From Actinosynnema sp. ALI-1.44 (GTDB lineage: Bacteria > Actinomycetota > Actinomycetes > Mycobacteriales > Pseudonocardiaceae), in assembly GCF_001984155.1 (NCBI RefSeq), contig NZ_MTQO01000045.1, positions 62,001 through 126,000 on the forward strand: a DNA stretch of 64,000 nt, in the 5' to 3' direction. Shown in pieces: positions 17,180 to 25,939 of the stretch. How positions within the stretch are numbered: the first letter of the stretch is position 1; the number at the start of each line of letters is the position of its first letter. The position numbers and the translations under genes are program-made. The notes under the pieces are model-generated. The model did no database searches. It saw nothing but the letters and a program-made list of their open reading frames with translations, and was not told where the DNA came from.

Positions 17180-17470
17180 GATATGTGGCTCCGCACCGTC
17201 CAGGGCCGTACCAAGTGGACGGGGTAGCACCCCGCGTCCATCAGTGCCACCGGCGAGTGGAGGTTGTACCGGGTGTCGGTGACTCGGCAGTTGGTATCTC
17301 GTCGCCGCTTGGATGCGTTCGATTGCACCGAGCTCTCCGCTGCGGACGATCGCCGGGCGGAGCATGTCACGGATCACTCCGTGCTCGAATGGAGTAGGTC
17401 TTCCGGCACTACCGGCCAGTAGTCCGCGGTGGCTGAATAGTGCGTCGGCCCATTGACAATAAGGACACAT
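17180..17470 (-). pseudogene. Remnant of a Gfo/Idh/MocA-family oxidoreductase
   Basis: On the minus strand one frame gives IVRSGELGAIERIQAA (about 17290-17355), the segment that follows the active-site region in Gfo/Idh oxidoreductases. A second frame, continuing downstream, gives RYNLHSPVALMDAGCYPVH (about 17215-17275), a close match to the family motif GGALMD-GCY-VH. The two pieces are adjacent and in family order but in different frames, and the N-terminal Rossmann domain and the C-terminus are missing. This is a frameshifted, truncated pseudogene fragment of about 100 codons. The family call is from memory of the motif, not from a search. Confidence 0.65.
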
Positions 17471-17483
17471 CGGAGGAACTCCC

Positions 17484-17996
17484 GTGGCAGCGACCGCACT
17501 GGCCGCACTCAGGACGTCCGAACAAGCTCAGGTACTGACCAACCTGCTGCGGACCCACCCGGAACTGGCGCCTGAAGCCGAGTGGCACGCGACGACTTTG
17601 CTGTCGGCCCCATCCTGCGAACAGGTGAGCACCGCACTGGCCGAAACGCTCACCGCCTACGAATTCACCGACATGGACGAACCCGACGTCGGCATCTGCG
17701 ACCCGGACGACGCCTGCGCCTTCCTGGTGGACAAGGCGGTCGACCCCTACCTCAGCGAGATCCAGCGACGAGCGTCCCTTGGCCTGACCAACGCCGCGCA
17801 CAGCATCGCCACCGGCGTGTTGATGAGCCTGTACGGCCTGCGCGAATACGAACACTGCACCGAGCACGTCCTCGGCAGCGCAGGCGACCTGGTCGACTAC
17901 GCGCGCCGGGTGACCATCCTGCTCGAGCAGCTCGACATCCCCTTGCCGCCCCAGAACCTCGACGCGGCCTGTCCCACCTGGCCACTGTCCAGCTAG
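17484..17996 (+). CDS. Hypothetical acidic cytosolic protein
   Basis: Protein of 170 aa that I do not recognise. The GTG at 17484 has a strong RBS (GGAGGAACTCCC) just upstream, and the reading frame shows normal codon use for this genome, so it is probably real. It is largely alpha-helical by eye, acidic in the middle (MDEPDVGICDPDDACAFLVDK), and has no signal peptide or membrane segment. Four Cys are spread without a clear metal motif. It is followed by a perfect 11-bp hairpin terminator and stands alone beside a decayed region. Confidence 0.7.
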   Translation: MAATALAALRTSEQAQVLTNLLRTHPELAPEAEWHATTLLSAPSCEQVSTALAETLTAYEFTDMDEPDVGICDPDDACAFLVDKAVDPYLSEIQRRASLGLTNAAHSIATGVLMSLYGLREYEHCTEHVLGSAGDLVDYARRVTILLEQLDIPLPPQNLDAACPTWPLSS

Positions 17997-18004
17997 GCCA
18001 TGTG

Positions 18005-18031
18005 GGTGGCCGGGCCAACCGCCCGGCCACC
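18005..18031. terminator. Hairpin between convergent genes
   Basis: GGTGGCCGGGC (18005-18015), loop CAACC, GCCCGGCCACC (18021-18031): a perfect 11-bp stem 8 nt after the stop of the hypothetical gene and 11 nt from the stop of the convergent aminopeptidase gene. It lacks a clear U-run, as is common in actinomycetes, and can serve both directions. Confidence 0.75.
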
Positions 18032-18041
18032 GGCTGGTCGT

Positions 18042-19568
18042 CTAGCGCAGCCACCCCGGCACGCCGGGGCGTGGGCCCACGGGCAGCGGGCGCGTCGGGT
18101 AGGTGGCCTGTGCCGCCGGGTCAGCGGGTTCGACGGCCTCACAACGACGCACGGTCGGGACCTTTGTGGATATCAGGTACTGGTCGACGGGAGCGGTGGT
18201 GCACTCGCTGCGCCCGTAGACGCCGTGCCCCCAGCCTTCGTAGGTCATCAGCTCGGTCGTGTTCTTCGACTGCTTGTGTGCGTTGACCGCCCACGCGTAC
18301 GGCGTCGCCGGGTCGTACAGCGCGTTGAGCATGTAGATCTTCGGCGCGTTGTCGATGTCCAACCGGCGCTGCGGGTTGGTGACCACCTTCTCCAGGCCGA
18401 GGCATCCGGTGACGGCGATGTGCCCGAGCACTCCGCCACGCATGTCCGGTGCGATCTTGTTCTCGGCCGTCTCGAGCGCCTTGTACTCCGTGAAGGAGCG
18501 GATCGGCATGGCGTAGTCGGCGCAGAACGCCGCCTGGAACACGTCGTTGACCTGTTCGTCCTTCGCGGCGGGCGACGACGGGCGGGAGTTCACGCCGCTG
18601 TCGAGCTGGACGAGGTAGTCGGTCAGCTGCTTCCACGCCGGACCGTAGAACGCGCCGAACGCCGCCCCGATCACGTCACGCGCCGTCAGGCCGTCCGGCA
18701 GCTCGCCGCGGTCGGCCTTGGCGAGCAGGTTGTGCCAGAAAGCCCGGACGTCTTTGCCGTGCAACGCGCACGAGGTGCTCCGGCCGCACCACTTCACCCA
18801 TTCGTCGAACGAGCTCTGCGCCGAGCTCGCTTCGGTGAGGGCGAACGGCCATGGCCCGAGGCTGTGGTCCATGTTGCTGTCGATGACCATCGTGCGGATC
18901 TTGTCGCCGTACCGCTCGGCGTACTGCTGGCCCATCAGGGTGCCGTACGAGACACCGTAGTAGTTGATCTTCTTCTCGCCGAGCGCCCGCCGGATCGCGT
19001 CCATGTCCTGGATCGTCGAGTCGTTGCCCGCGTGATCGGCGATGGGGCCACTGCGCTTGCGGCAGTCCTCACGCAGTGTGCGGTTGTACTTGATCAGCGC
19101 GTCGAACTCGGCCTGGTTGGCCGGCCGGTTGGTCGGCGCGTTGCTCAGCAGGTCCACGGAGCACATCACCGGCTGGCTGCGGGACACGCCGCGCGGATCG
19201 AACCCGACGATGTCGAACCGGGCCTTCACGTCCTTGCTGAAGTAGTCGGCCTGCCCCGGGCTCGTCACGAAGTCGACCCCCGAGCCACCGGGGCCGCCGG
19301 GGTCGACCAGCAGGGTGCCCAGTCGTTTCGCCGGGTCACCGGCCTTGCGGCGGGCGAGAGCGAGGTCGAACGTGGCCCCACCGGGTTCGCGGTAGTCGAT
19401 CGGCAGCTTCAGGCTGCCGCAGTCGAGCGCCGCGTCATCCGGGCACGGCTGCCAGTCGATTGTGGACGGCGGGCGGGCGCCCGGGTCCGCCTGGGCACTC
19501 GTCACCCCGGCCCCGAGCAGGGCGGCACTGGCCAGTGTCACCCCGAACGCACGCGTGAGCGGTCGCAA
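18042..19568 (-). CDS. Secreted tripeptidyl aminopeptidase-like alpha/beta hydrolase
   Basis: Secreted serine peptidase of 508 aa in the SlpD/TAP (S33) group. The signal peptide is about 30 residues ending near TSAQA. The oxyanion segment is VDPGGPGGSG, the nucleophile Ser lies in YYGVSYGTLMG, and the C-terminal TAP-like domain carries the catalytic His in GWGHGVYG. Such enzymes cut tripeptides from the N-terminus of extracellular peptides. The start is taken as TTG at 19566-19568, because GGGAGGA lies about 4 nt upstream and the signal peptide begins there; the longer frame to 19652 would add 28 residues that do not look like a leader. Confidence 0.9.
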   Translation of the reverse strand: MRPLTRAFGVTLASAALLGAGVTSAQADPGARPPSTIDWQPCPDDAALDCGSLKLPIDYREPGGATFDLALARRKAGDPAKRLGTLLVDPGGPGGSGVDFVTSPGQADYFSKDVKARFDIVGFDPRGVSRSQPVMCSVDLLSNAPTNRPANQAEFDALIKYNRTLREDCRKRSGPIADHAGNDSTIQDMDAIRRALGEKKINYYGVSYGTLMGQQYAERYGDKIRTMVIDSNMDHSLGPWPFALTEASSAQSSFDEWVKWCGRSTSCALHGKDVRAFWHNLLAKADRGELPDGLTARDVIGAAFGAFYGPAWKQLTDYLVQLDSGVNSRPSSPAAKDEQVNDVFQAAFCADYAMPIRSFTEYKALETAENKIAPDMRGGVLGHIAVTGCLGLEKVVTNPQRRLDIDNAPKIYMLNALYDPATPYAWAVNAHKQSKNTTELMTYEGWGHGVYGRSECTTAPVDQYLISTKVPTVRRCEAVEPADPAAQATYPTRPLPVGPRPGVPGWLR

Positions 19569-19717
19569 AGGTCCTCCCAACCTCGTCGTCAGGAGTCCGA
19601 CCTTGCCACAAACGCGTCCGGCCCGGCGCCAGGAAGATCGCCCCCGGGGCATGCGGCCGGGCCCTCTGACGTGGGTGGCACGTGAGAGGACCCGACCGGC
19701 CCATCAGGGAAACGTGG

Positions 19718-21172
19718 CTAGAAGTTGTCTGGTGTGCGAATGCGGTCACGCACCCACACACCAGCGGGCTTGAGCACGCCGGTACCGGTGAAGCTGGTGC
19801 CGGAGCACGTGCCGGGCTTGAAGACCGCGCCGGACCGCGAGTCGTCGGAGAAGTTCCAGTTCGTCCAGCCGATCTTCTTCTGCGCCATCAGGTCGATGTA
19901 CCGCTGCGACATGGAGAAGTCGTTGCCGCCGTCACCGCTGGACGTCTGCGTGCCGAACTCGGTGACGAAGACCGGGACGCGGTCGGCGATGCGGGACAAC
20001 GCGTTGTAGTAGTTGTCCTTGTGCGACGCCGCGTAGAAGTGGAACGTGTACATGAAGTTGCTGGCGTTGATCGGGTTGTTGAACACCTCGGTCTCGCTCT
20101 TGCCGTCCGAGATGCCGAACGTCGACCAGCCGTGCGTGCCGACGAACACGACACCGTCCGGGTCCTGGGCGCGGATCACCGGGATCAGTTCCTCGGCGTA
20201 GCGCTTGACTCCCGCCCAGCTGACGCCGTTGGGCTCGTTGGCGATGTCGTAGATGATGTTCTTCTTGTTCTTGTGCCGCTGGGCGATCTCGGTGAAGAAC
20301 GTCTTGGCGCGCGCGGTGTTGTAGTTCGGGTCACCCGGGGTCAGCTGGTGCCAGTCCACCAGTGCGTACATGCCGCGCTTGGTGGCTTCCTCGATGTAGC
20401 CGTGCACCATGTCGGTGAACTTGCGCGGGTTGCTCTCGTAGCCGCCTTCCTGGATGTACATCGAGATCCGGAAGATGTCGGCTTTCCAGTCGTTGGCCAG
20501 CGCGTCGAGCGACTGCGACTTGACGCACTGCGAGTACCACTGGATCCCGTGCGTGCTCATGCCCCGCAACTGGATCGGCTGGTTGCGCTCGTTGCAGAGC
20601 TTGGTGCCGCACACGTGCAACTGACCGTTGATGGCGACCGGCGTGTCACCCGGGCCGGGTGGCGGGTCCTCACCGGCGACGTCCACAGTGAGCGAGTCGG
20701 CGTTCGGGCCGCCGTTCGACGTGGTCGCCGTGGTGCGGATCCTGTTCGCACCAGCGGCGAGTGTCACGTTCGTGGTGACCGTCTGCCAGGTGGTCCACGC
20801 GCCGGTGCCGGGGAACGACAGGCCGGACACCACCGGGGTGCCGTTGACCGTGACGTCGACCGGGCGGTTGGCCGTGGTCCCGTTGGCGAACCGGAAGACC
20901 AGGGAGTGGTTGCCCGCCGAGGCGGCGTTGACGGTGTACTCGACGTAGCTGCCGGTGAAGTTGTCGAAGTTGACGAACCCGGATCCGGTGTAGCCGGTGT
21001 GGTTGGACTCGACCACACCCTGCGAGATCGTCGCGTTCTCGGACTGGTACGTCACTGGGGCAGCGGACGCGGACTGCGGAATGGTGAACACGGCTACGGC
21101 GATCGCTGACGAGATCAGCGCGGGACTGAGCGTCACGCCGATCATCCGGGCGACCCATCTCGAACGTGCCAC
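19718..21172 (-). CDS. Secreted GH5 endoglucanase with N-terminal carbohydrate-binding module
   Basis: Secreted cellulase of 484 aa. The signal peptide (about 1-37) ends SASA. A CBM6/CBM35-type beta-sandwich module follows (about 39-165; VEYTVNAASAGNHSLVFRFA, DSLTVDV), then a short PPPGPGD linker and a GH5 catalytic domain (about 180-480). The acid/base Glu is in IIYDIANEPNG and the nucleophile Glu in VFVTEFGTQ, with GMSTHGIQWY and WKADIFRISMYI typical of subfamily 2. It cleaves internal beta-1,4-glucan bonds. A palindrome TAGGAAACTTTCCTA lies about 60 bp upstream, in the promoter region. Confidence 0.93.
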   Translation of the reverse strand: MARSRWVARMIGVTLSPALISSAIAVAVFTIPQSASAAPVTYQSENATISQGVVESNHTGYTGSGFVNFDNFTGSYVEYTVNAASAGNHSLVFRFANGTTANRPVDVTVNGTPVVSGLSFPGTGAWTTWQTVTTNVTLAAGANRIRTTATTSNGGPNADSLTVDVAGEDPPPGPGDTPVAINGQLHVCGTKLCNERNQPIQLRGMSTHGIQWYSQCVKSQSLDALANDWKADIFRISMYIQEGGYESNPRKFTDMVHGYIEEATKRGMYALVDWHQLTPGDPNYNTARAKTFFTEIAQRHKNKKNIIYDIANEPNGVSWAGVKRYAEELIPVIRAQDPDGVVFVGTHGWSTFGISDGKSETEVFNNPINASNFMYTFHFYAASHKDNYYNALSRIADRVPVFVTEFGTQTSSGDGGNDFSMSQRYIDLMAQKKIGWTNWNFSDDSRSGAVFKPGTCSGTSFTGTGVLKPAGVWVRDRIRTPDNF

Positions 21173-21533
21173 TGGTGCCTCCTGCAGGGGTCGGGGGCGG
21201 CGGCTTCTTGAGGGTGTGCTCGTCTATTGGATAGGAAACTTTCCTAACAGATAGGCGAATCACACCACTTGTCCGATACCGATGTCAATTGGCAACCGAG
21301 CAGGCCGGATCTTCCCTATTTGGCAGCGCGCCGCCCGCGACAGCGACACGCTCGGGCGGTTCACATATCTGAACGTGCGCACGTCGGTCGCCGGGAAACG
21401 CACCTATTTCGCTCCTTCCATCATCCGGAATTCTGGGCAATCGGTGACGCTGGAGGTGCGGACGGTCAGCGAAGCGTTCGTGCCGTCCGCCACGACCGCT
21501 CGTATCACGCGGTCACCGGCATAGAGTGTCAGT
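21173..21533. other. Intergenic region between the cellulase and moaA, with divergent promoters
   Basis: About 360 bp. It holds the cellulase RBS side, the TAGGAAACTTTCCTA palindrome and, just before moaA, TAGAGT (21522-21527), 6 nt before the GTG. That would fit a leaderless moaA transcript. Open frames across it have no recognisable product. Confidence 0.45.
21232..21246. promoter_or_regulatory. Palindromic operator-like site upstream of the cellulase gene
   Basis: TAGGAAACTTTCCTA, with 7-bp arms TAGGAAA/TTTCCTA around one base. From memory it resembles palindromes found upstream of glycoside hydrolase genes in Streptomyces, such as the chitosanase operator of the ROK-family repressor CsnR. 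It lies about 60 bp upstream of the cellulase start. No ROK regulator is present in the window. Confidence 0.55.
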
Positions 21534-22565
21534 GTGGAGGGCATTCCAGTCGATGTATTCGGCCGCCCGATGGGCGCTTTGCGGATATCACTCACCGACA
21601 GGTGCAACCTGCGGTGCCGGTACTGCATGCCGGAGGAGGAGTACGCCTGGCTGCCCCGTGAGCACCTGCTGACCTTCGAGGAGATCGAGCGCCTCACGGA
21701 GGCGTTCGTCTCCCTCGGCGTCGACAAGGTCCGGCTGACCGGGGGCGAGCCGCTGCTGCGGCGTGGCCTGCCGGAGCTGGTGCGACGGCTGTCCGGCCTG
21801 CCGGGTGTCAAGGACCTGGCGATGACCACCAACGGCGTGCTGCTGGCCCGGCACGCCGAACAGCTTCGTGAAGCCGGGCTTCACAGGCTCACCATCAGCC
21901 TCGACACGCTGCGGCCCGCGCGGTTCGCCGAACTGACCAGGCGCGGCACCTACCCCGACGTGCTGGCCGGGATCGACGCGGCGACGGCGACCGGGCTGAC
22001 CGACCTGAAGATCGACACCGTCGTCATGCGCGGGTTCAACGACGACGAACTGGCCGACCTGGTCGAGTTCGGCCGGACCAAGTCGGCCGAGGTCAGGTTC
22101 ATCGAGTACATGGACGTCGGCGGCGCGACCGGGTGGACACCGGAGAAGGTCTTCTCCCGCGCGGAGATACTGGAAACCCTGACCCGCGAATACGGCCGGA
22201 TCGAGGAACTGCGCAAAACGGATGTGGCCCCGGCCGACCGTTTCCTGCTCCCGGACGGAACGGTTTTCGGAATCATCTCGTCGACCACCCAGCCCTTCTG
22301 CGCGACCTGCGACCGCAGCAGGCTGACCGCCGACGGGATGTGGCTGCGCTGCCTGTACGCGATGACCGGCACGGACCTGCGGGAACCGTTGCGCGCGGGC
22401 GCGTCGCTGGACGAGTTGCGCGACCTGATCACCGGCGTCTGGCAGCAGCGGCGCGACCGCGGCGCGGTCGAACGGGTCGGCCAGCGCGAGCGCGGGAAGG
22501 TCTTCGTGAGCCTGGAGACCCTGAAACGCGACCCCCATCTGGAAATGCACACCCGCGGAGGATGA
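21534..22565 (+). CDS. moaA: GTP 3',8-cyclase (molybdenum cofactor biosynthesis)
   Basis: Radical SAM enzyme of 343 aa that converts GTP to 3',8-cyclo-dihydro-GTP, the first step of molybdopterin synthesis. The N-terminal cluster motif is CNLRCRYC (CX3CX2C), the SAM motif is [11 protein letters not shown], and the C-terminal second [4Fe-4S] cluster motif is [19 protein letters not shown]. The expected C-terminal GG ends the protein (HTRGG), as MoaA needs for activation. The start is GTG at 21534, with no RBS and a TAGAGT box 6 nt upstream, which suggests a leaderless message. moaC follows 2 nt downstream. Confidence 0.96.
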   Translation: MEGIPVDVFGRPMGALRISLTDRCNLRCRYCMPEEEYAWLPREHLLTFEEIERLTEAFVSLGVDKVRLTGGEPLLRRGLPELVRRLSGLPGVKDLAMTTNGVLLARHAEQLREAGLHRLTISLDTLRPARFAELTRRGTYPDVLAGIDAATATGLTDLKIDTVVMRGFNDDELADLVEFGRTKSAEVRFIEYMDVGGATGWTPEKVFSRAEILETLTREYGRIEELRKTDVAPADRFLLPDGTVFGIISSTTQPFCATCDRSRLTADGMWLRCLYAMTGTDLREPLRAGASLDELRDLITGVWQQRRDRGAVERVGQRERGKVFVSLETLKRDPHLEMHTRGG

Positions 22566-22567
22566 GA

Positions 22568-23050
22568 ATGCCGGAAAGCCTGACCCACCTCGACGCGGCA
22601 GGCCGGGCACGCATGGTCGACGTGGGCGGGAAACCCGTGACGCACCGGGTCGCGGTCGCCTCCGGAACCGTGTCGATGAAACCGGAGACGCTCGACTTGA
22701 TCACGTCGGGCGGGATCGCCAAGGGTGACGTCCTCGCGGCGGCCCGGATCGCCGGGATCATGGCCGCGAAGAAGACCGGCGAACTGATCCCGTTGTGCCA
22801 CCCGCTCGGCCTCGACAGCGTCTCGGTCATGCTCGAACCGGCCGGGCCCGGTGTTCTCGGCATCACCGCGACCGCGTCTGTCACCGGGAAGACAGGCGTG
22901 GAAATGGAAGCACTCACCGCGGTGAGTGTGGCCGCCCTGACGGTCTACGACATGTGCAAGGCGGTCGACCGGGAAATGGTCGTCGGCGACATCCGGCTCG
23001 AGGCGAAATCCGGTGGCCGCAGCGGCGACTACCGGCGTCAACCCTCCTGA
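22568..23050 (+). CDS. moaC: Cyclic pyranopterin monophosphate synthase
   Basis: MoaC, 160 aa, rearranges the MoaA product into cPMP, working as a hexamer. Family signatures are [21 protein letters not shown] at the N-terminus, [19 protein letters not shown] in the active site, [21 protein letters not shown], and [15 protein letters not shown] at the end. The ATG at 22568 has GGAGG 6 nt upstream, inside the 3' end of moaA. Later Moco genes (moaE, moeA, mogA) are not in the window. The 3' end overlaps the convergent MFS gene by 13 nt. Confidence 0.96.
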   Translation: MPESLTHLDAAGRARMVDVGGKPVTHRVAVASGTVSMKPETLDLITSGGIAKGDVLAAARIAGIMAAKKTGELIPLCHPLGLDSVSVMLEPAGPGVLGITATASVTGKTGVEMEALTAVSVAALTVYDMCKAVDREMVVGDIRLEAKSGGRSGDYRRQPS

Positions 23051-24309
23051 CCGACTCGTTCGGACTTCGTCGGGGACAGCACCTGCGGCAGACGCGGCAA
23101 CGGGATCGTGGGCTCCGGCGGCGGCACGCTCGCGACCATCGTGTCCGGTACGGGCACCGGCTCCGGTTGTGGCGCGATCACGACCGGCCTGGCTGCCCGA
23201 ACACCGCACCAGAGTTGTCCGCAAAGGACGACAAGGGCCATCACCAGCGGCGCCGTCCAGCCGTTGGTGATGCTGTGCACCAGGCCGCACGCCACCGCTC
23301 CGACGCCCGCGATGAAATAGCCGAGCCCTTGCACCATCCCGGACAACGCCGTGGTCACGTCGGCGTTCCCGGCCGCGCGCACGGAAATCGTCGTCAGGGC
23401 CATCGCCAGGCCGCCCATGCCGATGCCGAGGCCGATCGACCACACCCACGGCAGGAACGCGGGCGCGACAAGCAATCCGACCAGCCCAACGGCGTTGACG
23501 GCGACAAGCAGGAAGACAAGCGCCCATTGCCGGCGCCATTTGTGCACACAGAACGGCACCAGCCACATCATCGGCAGACCCATCGCCATGGACACCGCGA
23601 GGCAGAAACCCGCCGTCGACGCGGGCACCCCGGCGTCCCGCAGGATCACCGGCAACCAGCCCATCACGACGAAGGTCAAGGTGGACACCAGTCCGAAGTA
23701 GATCGTCAGATGCCACGCCACCTTCGAGTGAAAGAGCTTGCGCGGGCTCAGTGCGCTGTGCACGAAAACCATGCTCGACCTCGGCGAGCTCTGCCAGACG
23801 TGCACCGTGACCGCCGCGAGCAAAGCCCAGCACGCCAGCGCGAACTGCCACGAGAACGCGGCGACCAATGTGGGCGTGGCCAGCGCGCCGATCGTGCTGC
23901 CGGTTCCCAGCGCGAGCGTGTAACTGGCTCTCGTTGTCGACGACGCCGGCTGCACGAGCACAGGCAGGACCGTGCCGATCACCGCGATCGCCAGACAGGC
24001 GAGCAACGTCCCGGCCAGCAACAGTTCCGGCCCACCCTGGACCCTGATGATCAGCGAGACGCCGAGGATGATGAGCGCACACGTGACCGCGCGGTGAATA
24101 CCGGCGCGCGCCCGCAACCACGGCGTACCCCACCCACCGATTCCACTGGCCCACAAAGGCAATGCCACCAGGACCGCACCGACCGCCACGGTCATTCCCG
24201 GTGCCGCCGACACGTCTTCGAGCGCGGCGCCGAGGCTGGTCACGGCTGGTCGGAGGTTCAACGCGAGCATGAAGACGACCGCGGTGCTGACAGGTGCCGC
24301 CTGCTTCAT
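23038..24309 (-). CDS. MFS transporter, CynX/NimT-like
   Basis: Major facilitator of 423 aa with 12 predicted helices. The N-terminal [20 protein letters not shown] and the GTVLPVLVQ and [14 protein letters not shown] segments are typical of the cyanate/2-nitroimidazole transporter group (CynX, NimT). The last 50 residues are a Pro/Val-rich cytoplasmic tail ([10 protein letters not shown]), unusual for the family. Substrate unknown. It stands alone. A 9-bp leader hairpin lies about 40 nt upstream. Confidence 0.85.
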   Translation of the reverse strand: MKQAAPVSTAVVFMLALNLRPAVTSLGAALEDVSAAPGMTVAVGAVLVALPLWASGIGGWGTPWLRARAGIHRAVTCALIILGVSLIIRVQGGPELLLAGTLLACLAIAVIGTVLPVLVQPASSTTRASYTLALGTGSTIGALATPTLVAAFSWQFALACWALLAAVTVHVWQSSPRSSMVFVHSALSPRKLFHSKVAWHLTIYFGLVSTLTFVVMGWLPVILRDAGVPASTAGFCLAVSMAMGLPMMWLVPFCVHKWRRQWALVFLLVAVNAVGLVGLLVAPAFLPWVWSIGLGIGMGGLAMALTTISVRAAGNADVTTALSGMVQGLGYFIAGVGAVACGLVHSITNGWTAPLVMALVVLCGQLWCGVRAARPVVIAPQPEPVPVPDTMVASVPPPEPTIPLPRLPQVLSPTKSERVGQEG

Positions 24310-24613
24310 CGCGTCCCCCTTTCGACGTTGGGGTGTGCGCGACCGCGGGCCGTCAATGGAGCAGGGCAGACGGCCCGTGGCCTGCGAATGAGAAAAGGAG
24401 GATCCGCGCTACGCGGGAGACTGACCTATTTCGGGATGGTCATGCAATGACGGGATCGACGCTCCACAACCCAGACTCTTCATACGAGCCTCCCTCTGGG
24501 CGCACACGGCGGGCTCCTCGCGAACCGCACCGGCGACGACCGTCCTACAAAAAGAGTCGCTCTTGTTCGCGAGGCGGTCAATCGCCCTTTTGGGCGTGTG
24601 GCAGACTATCCCG
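24310..24613. other. Divergent intergenic region with a leader hairpin
   Basis: About 300 bp between the MFS and DinB-like genes. CGGGCCGTC (24346-24354) pairs with GACGGCCCG (24369-24377) just upstream of the MFS start. The plus strand also encodes a possible 20-codon peptide starting MRKGGSALRG (24388) with AAGGAGG inside it. No known riboswitch pattern is recognised. Confidence 0.4.
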
Positions 24614-25156
24614 ATGGCGAACACCAGTTCGAAAGAAACCGTTGAAGTGCGAGAACGTTCCTGGCCGGAACAGGACGCCGTGGACGAACTGCGGCTACTC
24701 TCCGAGTTCCTGACTTTCCTGCGGCTCACCGCGGTGAACAAGGTCGCCGGATTGGACCGGTCCAAGGCGGTCGCCACACCGTGGCCGACGTCGCCGAACA
24801 TGAGCGTCCTCGGCGTGATCCAGCACTTGACGGCGGTGGAACGCTGGTGGATCTCGAAAGTGGGCGGCGGTGCGGACCTGCCGACGCTGTGGTGGGACGA
24901 CGCCGAACCGGACACGGATTTCAAGATCCCGGCCGACGCCACTCCGGCAACGGTGATCGCGGCATATGAAGCGGAATGGGCGCGATCCGAAGCAGCGCTC
25001 GCCGGAATGCGACCGTCCGACAAAGCGAAACTGAAGTTCCGCGATCAGGACCGCACGGTTCGCTGGATATTGACGCACGTGATCCAGGAGACCGCGCGGC
25101 ACGTCGGGCACCTGGACGTCCTGCGCGAGTTCGCCGACGGCCAACGCGGCGAATAA
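24614..25156 (+). CDS. DinB/DUF664-family protein (putative mycothiol-dependent transferase)
   Basis: Protein of 180 aa with the four-helix DinB fold. The metal-binding His triad is visible as His in LGVIQHLTAVERWW and the HVIQETARHVGHLDVLRE pair near the C-terminus. DUF664 members in actinomycetes include mycothiol S-transferases and maleylpyruvate isomerases that use mycothiol or bacillithiol. The ATG at 24614 is chosen because homologous sequence starts about 20 residues later; an upstream ATG at 24563 adds a segment without family resemblance. It probably has a detoxification role. Confidence 0.85.
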   Translation: MANTSSKETVEVRERSWPEQDAVDELRLLSEFLTFLRLTAVNKVAGLDRSKAVATPWPTSPNMSVLGVIQHLTAVERWWISKVGGGADLPTLWWDDAEPDTDFKIPADATPATVIAAYEAEWARSEAALAGMRPSDKAKLKFRDQDRTVRWILTHVIQETARHVGHLDVLREFADGQRGE

Positions 25157-25323
25157 TGAAGCCGTGATCATCGCGCCCAGCCCACGAGTGGCGTTCCCGG
25201 TGAGCCCGTCGCGCGCCACGGAGTCATCAACGTCACTCGCTCGCATGCTGGCTGCGTACGAGCAGAGACCACAGCGCACACTTGACGTGGCGGGCGTGTG
25301 CATCCGGACAGGAGTGGTACCCC

Positions 25324-25728
25324 ATGAGCGTGAATCGGCCGAATCCTGCGCAGTGGCTGTGGTACGCGGTAGGCGGCAAACTGCCGGACCGCTACCGCGA
25401 GTGGGTGCTGCACGACGCGACCGTGCCGACCTGGCTGTTCCGGCACGTGCTCCGCCGCCTGGTGGTGATCGTGCCGATCCTGGCGGTGCTGTACCTGGTG
25501 CTGCGGGTGTGGCTGGGCTTCGACCTGATGATCGTGCTGATCGGCCTCGGCCTGGGCGTCTACGCGGGGCTGTACTACTCCCTGATCTTCTGCACGCACA
25601 GCGTGGACAGCCGCGTGACCCGCCACGGGTATCCGGACCAGTACGCCTCACAAGTACGGAAAGCCCTGAAGGAAGCGGAGCGCGAGCGCTACAACGCAAC
25701 CTGGCGCAACGGGGACGCCACCTCCTGA
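25324..25728 (+). CDS. DUF5313-family membrane protein
   Basis: Protein of 134 aa. A polar N-terminus with PNPAQWLWYAVGGKLPDRYREWV, a signature I associate with DUF5313, is followed by two membrane helices (about 40-62 and 68-88) and a basic cytoplasmic tail ending KALKEAERERYNATW. Function unknown; the family is found in Pseudonocardiaceae and mycobacteria. The ATG at 25324 has GGAG about 10 nt upstream. It is monocistronic. Confidence 0.75.
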   Translation: MSVNRPNPAQWLWYAVGGKLPDRYREWVLHDATVPTWLFRHVLRRLVVIVPILAVLYLVLRVWLGFDLMIVLIGLGLGVYAGLYYSLIFCTHSVDSRVTRHGYPDQYASQVRKALKEAERERYNATWRNGDATS

Positions 25729-25886
25729 CCGAGCCACGTGGACACCCGAAAGATCATGTTAACCACACCATCCCCCAGCCACACACGACAAACCCCTGTG
25801 GACAACCCACCAAGACCAAGCCGCCCCTGTCACACCCCCTCGGTACGCTGGTGAACGGGGGCCGTGGCCACGCCCACGGCGAGAAA

Positions 25887-25928
25887 GAAGCCTTGTGAGA
25901 CGCCGAAAGAGCGCACTCACAAGGCTTC
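25887..25928 (-). terminator. Terminator of the secreted protease gene
   Basis: GAAGCCTTGTGAG (25887-25899) and CTCACAAGGCTTC (25916-25928) form a perfect 13-bp stem with a 16-nt loop, starting 11 nt beyond the protease stop codon. Read on the minus strand it is followed by TTTCTCGCC. Confidence 0.8.
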
Positions 25929-25939
25929 AGACCAGTCAG

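Noticed and set aside
18000-19685. 561-codon plus-strand frame opposite the tripeptidyl aminopeptidase gene
   Set aside because: The minus strand encodes the complete peptidase with catalytic motifs. The plus frame is Val/Arg/His-rich noise.
21950-24154. 734-codon minus-strand frame across moaA, moaC and the MFS gene
   Set aside because: It overlaps three well-identified genes, has low-complexity Arg/His-rich text and no start context. It is an antisense shadow.
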